Source: Mxb001 sp964537955 (lineage in GTDB: Bacteria; Actinomycetota; Actinomycetes; S36-B12). Taken from it: a DNA stretch of 64,000 bases. A program made the position numbers and the translations under genes. The DNA lies in the NCBI GenBank assembly GCA_964537955.1, contig CAZICY010000005.1, forward strand, positions 1 through 64,000. The letters run 5' to 3'. Below, piece after piece: positions 16,586-23,185 of the stretch; positions within the stretch are counted from its first letter, which is position 1; each line of letters starts with the position of its first letter. The notes under the pieces were generated by a model. That model saw only the letters and a program-made list of their open reading frames with translations, did not search any database and was not told where the DNA came from.

Positions 16586-17064
16586 TTGGTGCCCCCCATG
16601 AGCTCAGCGGCGTACTCCACCGACTTGACGATGTTGTGGTAGCCCGTGCAGCGGCACAGGTTGCCCTCGAGTCCCTCGCGGATCTCCTCCTCGGAGGGGT
16701 TCGGGTTCTCCTGGAGCAGATCCACCGCCGCCATGACCATGCCGGGCGTGCAGTAGCCGCACTGCAGGCCGTGGCACTCCTTGAAGGCGGTCTGGACGGG
16801 ATGCCACTTGTGCTCGCCTTCGGCGAGGCCCTGGACAGTGAGGACCTCGTGGCCATCGGCCTGGACGGCGAGCACGCTGCAGGACTTGACGCTCTTGCCG
16901 TCGAGCAGGACGGTGCAGGCGCCGCAATTGGAGGTGTCGCAGCCGATGACGGTGCCGACGCGGCCGACGTCCTCGCGAAGGAAGTGGACGAGCAGTCGTC
17001 GAGGCTCGACCTCGACGTCGTAGACCGTGCCATCCACGGTCACGCTGATGGGGATGTGGGTCAT
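16582..17064 (-). CDS. coxS: [2Fe-2S] small subunit of a CODH-like molybdenum hydroxylase
   Basis: The 160-residue electron-transfer subunit. The N-terminal plant-ferredoxin-type cluster is in CDTSNCGACTVLLDG, and the second cluster is in LQCGYCTPGM and GNLCRCTGYHNIV. I chose ATG 17064 because GGGAG lies just upstream; in-frame starts at 17085 or 17127 would add a non-conserved N terminus. It is the first gene of the coxSLM operon and the next gene overlaps by four bases. The region upstream to 17254 holds the divergent start of a small membrane-protein gene. Confidence 0.93.
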   Translation of the reverse strand: MTHIPISVTVDGTVYDVEVEPRRLLVHFLREDVGRVGTVIGCDTSNCGACTVLLDGKSVKSCSVLAVQADGHEVLTVQGLAEGEHKWHPVQTAFKECHGLQCGYCTPGMVMAAVDLLQENPNPSEEEIREGLEGNLCRCTGYHNIVKSVEYAAELMGGTK

Positions 17065-17254
17065 GATTCTCCCGGGTGAGCTCATGGGGCGATCCGAGGC
17101 ACGCCACCCGCCCCGTCGGACGGGCAAGTCCGACGCTAGGCGCTAGGGCGACCCCGCGTGGCGGTTTCGCTGCGAATCCTTCCCCTGGGCCCAGGGCCGG
17201 GCTACGGTCGGCTCCGAGGCCGCCGAGAGTCGGCGCCCGAATCTCGGAGGACGC

Positions 17255-17626
17255 ATGTCGACGGTTCCGCCGCCCCCACCCCCGCCCCCGCCGCCGCCCC
17301 CCGGCCCTCCGGCCCCGCCGCCTCCGCCCGTCAGCCCGCAGCCCGGTGGCAGCGACGTCCCTCAGAACGGCATGGGCATCGCGGGGCTCGTGCTGGCGAT
17401 CCTGGGCCTGGTCGGCTGCATTCCCTTCATCGGCAGCATCCTGGGAATCGTCTTCGGATGGATCGGCATGAAGAACGCCGCAGAGGGCCGCGCCAACAAT
17501 GGGGGCGTAGCCAAGGCCGGCTTCATCATCGGCATCGTCTCGCTCATCCTGTGGACGGTCATCACGATCATCTATGTCGTGTTCATCGCCGCCATGGTTG
17601 CCAATGACCCCAAGATGATGAACTAG
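17255..17626 (+). CDS. Proline-rich DUF4190-type membrane protein
   Basis: A 123-residue protein of unknown function. Residues 1-35 are almost pure proline, with 12 consecutive Pro. Two hydrophobic hairpins follow (GIAGLVLAILGLVGCIPFIG-type around 40-70, and GFIIGIVSLILWTVITIIYVVFIAAM around 87-113), separated by a short GRANNGGVAKA loop. This is the DUF4190 pattern of a proline-rich cytoplasmic tail and two to four membrane spans. A similar but distinct protein is encoded 113 bases downstream. No partner pathway can be inferred from neighbours. Confidence 0.8.
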   Translation: MSTVPPPPPPPPPPPPGPPAPPPPPVSPQPGGSDVPQNGMGIAGLVLAILGLVGCIPFIGSILGIVFGWIGMKNAAEGRANNGGVAKAGFIIGIVSLILWTVITIIYVVFIAAMVANDPKMMN

Positions 17627-17667
17627 CCGGGGCGAGCACATCGGACGTGCCGCACGCGAGTGCGCAT

Positions 17668-17701
17668 GTGTGGGCGAGGACCGTACGGTCCTCGCCCACA
17701 C
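17668..17701. terminator. Long perfect palindrome, probable terminator
   Basis: A 34-base perfect palindrome (17-base arms, no spacer; central bases form the loop) lies 40 bases after the first DUF4190-type gene and before the promoter of the next. It probably ends transcription of the upstream gene. Confidence 0.75.
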
Positions 17702-17726
17702 GCATGTAGGGCACAGCATGCGTCGC

Positions 17727-17732
17727 TAGGCT
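17727..17732 (+). promoter_or_regulatory. Leaderless -10 element of the second DUF4190-type gene
   Basis: TAGGCT lies exactly six bases before ATG 17739, with no Shine-Dalgarno. Confidence 0.6.
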
Positions 17733-17738
17733 GCGCAC

Positions 17739-18116
17739 ATGGACGATGCATCGGACCCCGCCTCGGAGTCGGATGGTCCCAGCGAGTCCGTCGGTCCACC
17801 GGAGTCCGTCAGCGACGCGTCCGCTGCTGCCGCGGCTTCGCTACCTCCCGACTCGTCCGTCCTGCCTCGACCGAGCAACCTGGCCGTGTGGGCCTTCGTC
17901 CTGGCCCTCCTCGGGTCGGTCCCCCTGTTACCCATCATCGGCAGCGTGCTGGGCTTCGTGCTCGGGCGGGTGGCGATCCGGCAGGCCGACTCCCGCCGCG
18001 TGCGCGGGGGCCGCGGCCTCGCTATCGCCGCCGTGACCATCTCCGTCGTCACCCTCGTGGTCATCGCGCTCGCGGTCGCGGCGTACGCCCTCGCGGTCGC
18101 CTACCTCGACATCTGA
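17739..18116 (+). CDS. Small DUF4190-like membrane protein
   Basis: A 125-residue protein with an N-terminal Ser/Pro/Ala/Asp-rich, probably disordered segment (1-45) and two hydrophobic hairpins: LAVWAFVLALLGSVPLLPII with GSVLGFVLGRVAIRQ, then GLAIAAVTISVVTLVVIALAVAAYALAVAYL. The central PLLPIIGSVLGFVLGRVAIRQAD resembles the first DUF4190-type protein (PFIGSILGIVFGWIGMKNA), so the two look like diverged paralogues. Function is unknown. guaA begins 13 bases downstream but has its own predicted start signal. Confidence 0.75.
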   Translation: MDDASDPASESDGPSESVGPPESVSDASAAAAASLPPDSSVLPRPSNLAVWAFVLALLGSVPLLPIIGSVLGFVLGRVAIRQADSRRVRGGRGLAIAAVTISVVTLVVIALAVAAYALAVAYLDI

Positions 18117-18117
18117 C

Positions 18118-18123
18118 TACGCT
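18118..18123 (+). promoter_or_regulatory. Leaderless -10 element of guaA
   Basis: TACGCT lies exactly six bases before ATG 18130 with no Shine-Dalgarno. It starts one base after the TGA stop of the previous gene. Confidence 0.6.
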
Positions 18124-18129
18124 CCAGCC

Positions 18130-19704
18130 ATGGCTGCGCCTGCAACCCGACCCGTCCTCGTCGTCGACTTCGGGGCGCAGTACGCCCAGCTCATCGCCCG
18201 ACGGGTCCGGGAGGCGCACGTCTACTCCGAGATCGTGCCGCACACCATGAGCGTGGCCGACATGCTCGCCAAGCAGCCCGCGGCGATCGTGCTCTCGGGC
18301 GGCCCGAGCAGTGTCTACGCCGAGGGTGCCCCGTCGGTCGACGCTGCGCTCTTCGACTCAGGCGTGCCCGTCTTCGGCATCTGCTACGGCTTCCAGGCCA
18401 TGGCGCAGGCACTGGGGGGCACGGTGGAGCGCACCGGCCTCAGCGAGTTCGGCGGCACCCCGCTCGAGGTGACGCAGACGTCATCCGCGCTCTTCGCCGG
18501 CCTGCCGGACCGCCAGTCTGTGTGGATGTCGCATGGCGACAGCGTCACGGCGGCCCCCGAGGGATTTGCCGTCACAGCCACGAGCGCGGGAGCACCTGTC
18601 GCCGCCATGGAGGCGGTCGATCGACGACTGGCCGGGGTGCAGTTCCACCCCGAGGTCATGCACAGCGAGCACGGTCAGCGCGTCCTCGAGAGATTCCTTC
18701 ACGGCATCGCCGGCCTGGAGCCGACCTGGACCACCGAGGGCGTCATCGACGACCAGGTCGAGCGCATCCGCGAGCAGGTGGGCGACGGGCTGGTGGTCTG
18801 CGGACTGTCCGGCGGGGTCGACTCCGCGGTTGCGGCGGCGCTTGTGCAGCGCGCCGTCGGGGATCAGCTCACCTGCGTCTTCGTGGACCATGGCCTGCTT
18901 CGGGCGGGCGAGGCCGAGCAGGTGGAGCGCGACTTCGTCGCCGCGACAGGCGTGCGCCTGGTCGTCGTGGACGCCCAGCAGCGCTTCCTGGATGCGCTCG
19001 CCGGCGTCACGGACCCGGAGCAGAAGCGCAAGATCATCGGACGCGAGTTCATCCGGGTGTTCGAGGACGCCGCGCGCGACGTCGTCGCCGAGGCGGGTGA
19101 GTCCGGTCGGACGGTCGACTTCCTCGTGCAGGGCACGCTCTACCCCGACGTGGTGGAGTCGGGCGGGGGCACGGGCACGGCCAACATCAAGAGCCACCAC
19201 AACGTCGGGGGATTGCCCGACGACCTTGCCTTCACTCTCGTGGAGCCCCTGCGCACCCTCTTCAAGGACGAGGTGCGCCAGGTGGGCCTGGAACTCGGCC
19301 TACCGCCGGAGATCGTCTGGCGCCACCCCTTCCCCGGGCCGGGACTTGCGATCCGGATCGTCGGAGCCGTGGACGCAGAGCGGCTGGAGATCCTGCGCGC
19401 CGCGGACGCGATCGCCCGAGCCGAGCTCACGGCGGCCGGACTCGACCGCGACGTGTGGCAGTTCCCCGTGGTGCTCCTCGCCGACGTCCGGTCGGTGGGC
19501 GTGCAGGGGGACGGCCGCACCTACGGCCACCCCATCGTCCTGCGGCCGGTCTCCAGCGAGGACGCCATGACGGCGGACTGGTCGCGCCTGCCGCACGACC
19601 TCATCGCCCGGATCTCGACGCGGATCACCAACGAGGTGCGCGAGGTCAATCGGGTGGTGTTGGACGTGACGAGCAAGCCACCCGGCACCATCGAGTGGGA
19701 GTAG
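18130..19704 (+). CDS. guaA: GMP synthase (glutamine-hydrolysing)
   Basis: Converts XMP to GMP using glutamine and ATP. The 524-residue enzyme has a class I glutamine amidotransferase domain (about 8-200), with the GICYGFQ nucleophile-elbow Cys and the catalytic His/Glu in FHPEVMHSE. The ATP-pyrophosphatase domain follows, with P-loop SGGVDSAVAAAL at about 224-235. The C-terminal dimerisation domain ends RVVLDVTSKPPGTIEWE. Length and motifs are normal. It acts directly after GuaB in GMP synthesis. A hairpin and a 19-base imperfect repeat of its last codons follow the stop. Confidence 0.97.
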   Translation: MAAPATRPVLVVDFGAQYAQLIARRVREAHVYSEIVPHTMSVADMLAKQPAAIVLSGGPSSVYAEGAPSVDAALFDSGVPVFGICYGFQAMAQALGGTVERTGLSEFGGTPLEVTQTSSALFAGLPDRQSVWMSHGDSVTAAPEGFAVTATSAGAPVAAMEAVDRRLAGVQFHPEVMHSEHGQRVLERFLHGIAGLEPTWTTEGVIDDQVERIREQVGDGLVVCGLSGGVDSAVAAALVQRAVGDQLTCVFVDHGLLRAGEAEQVERDFVAATGVRLVVVDAQQRFLDALAGVTDPEQKRKIIGREFIRVFEDAARDVVAEAGESGRTVDFLVQGTLYPDVVESGGGTGTANIKSHHNVGGLPDDLAFTLVEPLRTLFKDEVRQVGLELGLPPEIVWRHPFPGPGLAIRIVGAVDAERLEILRAADAIARAELTAAGLDRDVWQFPVVLLADVRSVGVQGDGRTYGHPIVLRPVSSEDAMTADWSRLPHDLIARISTRITNEVREVNRVVLDVTSKPPGTIEWE

Positions 19705-19759
19705 CCGGGCGGAGCCCGGCTCGTCCCACTCTCGGCCGGTATCGAGTGGGAATAGCCGG
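19690..19759 (+). repeat. Imperfect 19-base direct repeat of the guaA 3' end with hairpin
   Basis: The sequence at 19690-19708, covering the last guaA codons and the stop, recurs at 19741-19759 with one mismatch. Between them lies a perfect 8-base inverted repeat (19703-19710 and 19714-19721, three-base loop), a possible terminator. The arrangement looks like a small local duplication of the guaA end. Confidence 0.6.
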
Positions 19760-19767
19760 CTCTCGGC

Positions 19768-19773
19768 TAGGGT
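19768..19773 (+). promoter_or_regulatory. Leaderless -10 element of the small membrane-protein gene at 19780
   Basis: TAGGGT lies exactly six bases before GTG 19780. The internal AGGG might alternatively act as a weak Shine-Dalgarno. Confidence 0.5.
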
Positions 19774-19779
19774 GAAGAC

Positions 19780-20133
19780 GTGGAATTCGTCTACAACCTC
19801 CTCGTCGTCCTGCACTTCATCGGCCTCGCCAGCCTCCTGGGCGGCTTCCTCGTCCAGATGAAGTCCCCGGACAAGGGCGTGAATCCCGCGATGCTGCACG
19901 GCGCGCTCACCCAGCTCGTCACGGGCGTGGCCCTGGTGGGCATTGCCTCCGCCGGGCTGGTCCCCGGCGAGGAAGTGGACCACGCCAAGATCGCGGTGAA
20001 GCTGGTGATCGTCCTCGTCATCACCGCCCTGGCCTTCGTCGGCCGCAAGCGCACACCGCCGCAGGTGGGCCTGTGGGGTGCCATCGGCGCCCTCACGCTC
20101 GTCAACGTGGTGATCGCGGTCTTCTGGAACTGA
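19780..20133 (+). CDS. Small integral membrane protein downstream of guaA
   Basis: A 117-residue protein with four predicted membrane spans (VYNLLVVLHFIGLASLLGGFLVQ; GALTQLVTGVALVGIASAGLV; IAVKLVIVLVITALAFVG; VGLWGAIGALTLVNVVIAVFW). The first helix has a His in LHFIG and the second region begins near LHGAL, spaced as in small haem or quinone-linked membrane proteins, but no firm assignment is possible. Proteins like this often follow guaA in actinobacteria. No signal peptide cleavage is expected. The 136 bases after it, up to the PIG-L gene, show no clear feature. Confidence 0.75.
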   Translation: MEFVYNLLVVLHFIGLASLLGGFLVQMKSPDKGVNPAMLHGALTQLVTGVALVGIASAGLVPGEEVDHAKIAVKLVIVLVITALAFVGRKRTPPQVGLWGAIGALTLVNVVIAVFWN

Positions 20134-20269
20134 GCCAGAGGGAACGCGAGATTCGAGCCCACAAGGTCGCTTTTCGGCGTTCTCGGCTCGAGTGTCGCCG
20201 GGTTAAGCGTAAGTGCGGGCTTGCACGCGCGTCGCGTCGATGATGAGCCGCACCATCACCGCAGACCCC

Positions 20270-20998
20270 CTATGGGATCGTCACGCGCATGAAGGCTTCG
20301 GCCAGGCGCCCCTCGGGTAGGCCGCCGTGCTGAGCCGCCATGGTCATCCATCCGTGGATGCGCTCCTCCAGGTCGTCTATGTGCGCGGTCTGGCTTTCGT
20401 GTGCACGCAATGCAGCGATCTTGAGGTCGACCCGGTCGGTGACATCGACGACATGGTTGGGCTCGGGTGCTCCCATCACCCAGACATCGTGCACCGTCCA
20501 GGCGTCGAGGCCCTCGTCGGCGAGAAGCGCGGGGTGTGCGAACGGATTGCGCGCGTCGGGATAGATCGCGAAGATCGCGGCCTCGCCGGCGGCCATGTGG
20601 TCGGGGTGGGAGGCCGGGATGCGCGCCCAGTTGCGCTCGGGCGACTGGATGAGCATGCGCTCGGGCCGAACCTGGCGGATGACCCGGCTGATGTCACGGC
20701 GCAGGCCCTGCGACACCTCGAGCTCGCCGTCGCGGTAGCCCAGGAAGCGCACATCCTCCACTCCCAGGACCCGACCGGCGGCGACCTGCTCCTCCCGCCT
20801 AATCCGGGGGATCTGCGAGCGGGGGACGTCCGGGTCGAAGCCACCCGCGTCGCCGTCCGTGACGACGCAGTAGGTGACCTGGGTCCCCTGGGCGACCCAT
20901 GAGGCGACCGTGCCGCCCGCGCCGAAATCGACGTCGTCCGGATGCGCGGTGACCACCAGGGCCCGGGCGGGGGTCTCCTCGCTTGCGGCGGCGTTCAT
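20270..20998 (-). CDS. PIG-L (LmbE-like) family zinc deacetylase
   Basis: A 242-residue cytoplasmic metal-dependent N-deacetylase-like protein. The zinc site begins with AHPDD (18-22), followed by FGAGGT and the later SHPDHMAAG motif. In this family such enzymes remove acetyl groups from GlcNAc-type substrates, as MshB does in mycothiol synthesis. It is shorter than typical MshB or Mca (about 290) and its motif lacks the DET of MshB, so a mycothiol role should not be assumed. A GAGGA-like site lies just before the ATG at 20998. The gene is divergent from a secreted-protein gene. Confidence 0.85.
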   Translation of the reverse strand: MNAAASEETPARALVVTAHPDDVDFGAGGTVASWVAQGTQVTYCVVTDGDAGGFDPDVPRSQIPRIRREEQVAAGRVLGVEDVRFLGYRDGELEVSQGLRRDISRVIRQVRPERMLIQSPERNWARIPASHPDHMAAGEAAIFAIYPDARNPFAHPALLADEGLDAWTVHDVWVMGAPEPNHVVDVTDRVDLKIAALRAHESQTAHIDDLEERIHGWMTMAAQHGGLPEGRLAEAFMRVTIP

Positions 20999-21210
20999 CG
21001 GTCCTCGATTCGTTCTGGATTGGGGTGCTGACGTGGGGAAACGCTATGCTCCTGGCCCGTCCAGAGGCCGGGCCGATGGTGAAGATCTGGAGACTTTCCG
21101 GGGAAACGCGCGTGACGAACGGGGCTCCCGAGCCGCCAGGGGCTACCTTGGACGGCGTGCGTGCCCATGGCGGTCCCTCGGGGCCAGATCCTAGGGGTCC
21201 GGTCACCCGC

Positions 21211-23148
21211 GTGCGGGCGACGGTCCTGGGCGCTTGCGTGGCCCTCGTGGCCGGCTTCCTGCTGATCGCCCAGCCCGCGGCTTCCTCGCCCATCGGCGAG
21301 GCCGACCACGTGCCCGACCCGGCGGCCATCGAGGGAGAGTCCGGCGCACCCGTCCGCGGCGATGCCGGCCGGGCGGCCCAGGAGAAGGCTGACGCCAAGA
21401 GGGACGACAAGGACGGCAAGAAGGAGGAGGTGCCGCTCCCGCCGCCGCCGGCCGTGCCCGCCGGCCTGCCGGCACAGGTCGACCCGCTGCCGTCGTACCA
21501 GGGCCAGTACATCTGCGATCCCGCGGCCAAGCCCGGCACCCAGCGTGTCGCCGACCTCATCCGCGCGACGTACCCCGACTCACGCAGCATCTGGGTTCCG
21601 CGCGACTGCAGCGTGGGTGGGCGCAGCGAGCACAAGGAGGGCCGTGCCCTCGACTGGATGATCAACTCCAAGATCCCCGCGCAGAACGCCCAGGCCGAGT
21701 CCTTCCTCCAGTGGTTGCTCGCCACGGACGAGAACGGCAACGAGTTCGCCATGGCCCGTCGCCTCGGAGTGATGTACATCGGCTGGGGCGATGAGATCTG
21801 GGAGTCCTACACCAAGCGATGGACTGAGCTTAAGGGCTGCTACAGCACTCAGCAGAGCAGCTACGACACCTACTGTCATCGCGATCACATCCACATCTCC
21901 TTCTCCTGGGACGGCGCAGCCGGCCAGACCAGCTTCTGGGGCGGCAGCCCGACACCCGCGCCCTTCTGCACTGCTTCACGCACCCCCGCGACCAGCCCGG
22001 CCGATCCCGGGGCGGGTCTCGACTTCGTTCCCGTCGCCCCTCAGCGCGTTCTCGACACGCGCAGCGGCCAGGGCAACGGCGGTCAGCCCTGCCGCCTGGC
22101 CGCACGATCCAGCGGGGGCGCCGGCGCGCCACTCGTGATCGACATCTCCGGTCGCAAGGGATCACCGGGCACGCGCATCAAGGCCGTGGCCGTGCGCGTC
22201 ACCACGCTCGCATCGAACTCCCCGGCCACGCTTCGCTCCGCGGCCAACGGAGTGCTCTCGAGCATCACCGTGAACGGCAAGCGCGAGCTCGTGTCGATCC
22301 TGCCGGTCGCGTCTGACGGGACGATCGCGCTGACGACAGACTCGGGCGCAACACACGTCACCGTGGACTTGCTCGGCTACTTCGTGACGCCGGGTGGCAC
22401 GGACCCGGGCGAGGGCCGCCTCCTGGCGCACGCCAACCAGGTCGTCTACGACACCCGCGTCCTCAACGAGCCCCTGCAGCCGGGCGAGAAGCGCGTCGTC
22501 GACGTCGCGGTGGGAGCGACGACCGACGGCCCTCCTGCAGGCGCCCTGCTCACCGTTGGCATCTCCGGCGCCGAGAAGACCGGCCGCCTGCTGCTGCGGC
22601 GCACCGGCGACAAGCACTCCCCAGCCGCACCCAACATCGCCTACCGGCGTGGCGCGACCATGTCGGTGCCCGCGATCGCCGCCCTCGACCCTGAGGGACG
22701 CATCACGCTCGTCAACACCGGCAAGGGCAAGGTCGACGTCGCGATCGCCGTCCAGGCATCAGCGGTGCGCACCCCCGAACTCGGTGCCCTGCTCGTGCCC
22801 GTGCAGCCGGTCGAGGTGCGTCGCGCCCAGGCCACGCTCGCCCGTCTCCTCCCCGCGCCTGGTGCGGGTCCGAGCGAGGGCGTGACGGCGGACACCCTGA
22901 CGCAGCGGTCCCAGAGCAGCGCGGCGGGAGCCACGGCAGCGGTCCTGCGGGTCTCTGCGTCGGGCACCAAGGGCGGAGAGGTGACGTTCTACTCCCTCGC
23001 CAAGCCCGAGGTTCCCTCGCTCATCGTCCCCCGCCAGACCAAGGTCTCGGGCCTGATCGTCGTCCCGCTCGACAGCAGGGGCACGCTGCGGCGGGATGTC
23101 GTCGGCGGAGTCGACGTCACCGCGCACGTGGTCGCCTACTTGCGCTAG
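21211..23148 (+). CDS. Secreted protein with M15-like domain and C-terminal DTR repeats
   Basis: A long exported protein. The signal peptide is VRATVLGACVALVAGFLLIA followed by QPAASS. Then come a charged Lys/Asp/Glu linker (about 45-75) and a proline cluster. The domain at about 95-240 carries HKEGRALD (His141, Asp148) and a C-H-R-D-H-I-H segment (His226, His228), the HxxGxAxD and HxH pattern of M15-type zinc DD-peptidases. The rest (about 260-645) has jelly-roll-like repeats opening with LDTRSGQGNGG- and YDTR-type motifs, common on actinobacterial surface proteins. It probably acts on peptidoglycan or binds the wall. Start is uncertain: GTG 21211 gives the minimal signal peptide, while GTG 21157, GTG 21112 or ATG 21076 would lengthen it. 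Confidence 0.8.
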   Translation: MRATVLGACVALVAGFLLIAQPAASSPIGEADHVPDPAAIEGESGAPVRGDAGRAAQEKADAKRDDKDGKKEEVPLPPPPAVPAGLPAQVDPLPSYQGQYICDPAAKPGTQRVADLIRATYPDSRSIWVPRDCSVGGRSEHKEGRALDWMINSKIPAQNAQAESFLQWLLATDENGNEFAMARRLGVMYIGWGDEIWESYTKRWTELKGCYSTQQSSYDTYCHRDHIHISFSWDGAAGQTSFWGGSPTPAPFCTASRTPATSPADPGAGLDFVPVAPQRVLDTRSGQGNGGQPCRLAARSSGGAGAPLVIDISGRKGSPGTRIKAVAVRVTTLASNSPATLRSAANGVLSSITVNGKRELVSILPVASDGTIALTTDSGATHVTVDLLGYFVTPGGTDPGEGRLLAHANQVVYDTRVLNEPLQPGEKRVVDVAVGATTDGPPAGALLTVGISGAEKTGRLLLRRTGDKHSPAAPNIAYRRGATMSVPAIAALDPEGRITLVNTGKGKVDVAIAVQASAVRTPELGALLVPVQPVEVRRAQATLARLLPAPGAGPSEGVTADTLTQRSQSSAAGATAAVLRVSASGTKGGEVTFYSLAKPEVPSLIVPRQTKVSGLIVVPLDSRGTLRRDVVGGVDVTAHVVAYLR

Positions 23149-23173
23149 CAGCGGCGTTGTCGCTGGCACGACG

Positions 23174-23179
23174 TACGAT
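23174..23179 (+). promoter_or_regulatory. Leaderless -10 element of pcrA
   Basis: TACGAT lies exactly six bases before GTG 23186, with no Shine-Dalgarno. Confidence 0.6.
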
Positions 23180-23185
23180 CGGCGA

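Noticed and set aside
14177..17064. Aerobic CO dehydrogenase (form I)
   Set aside because: The active-site loop is AIRGAGR, not AYxCSFR, and the gene order is S-L-M; CO oxidation is not supported.
20270..20998. MshB mycothiol deacetylase
   Set aside because: The AHPDD motif fits the PIG-L family, but length and the residues after the motif do not match MshB or Mca closely enough.
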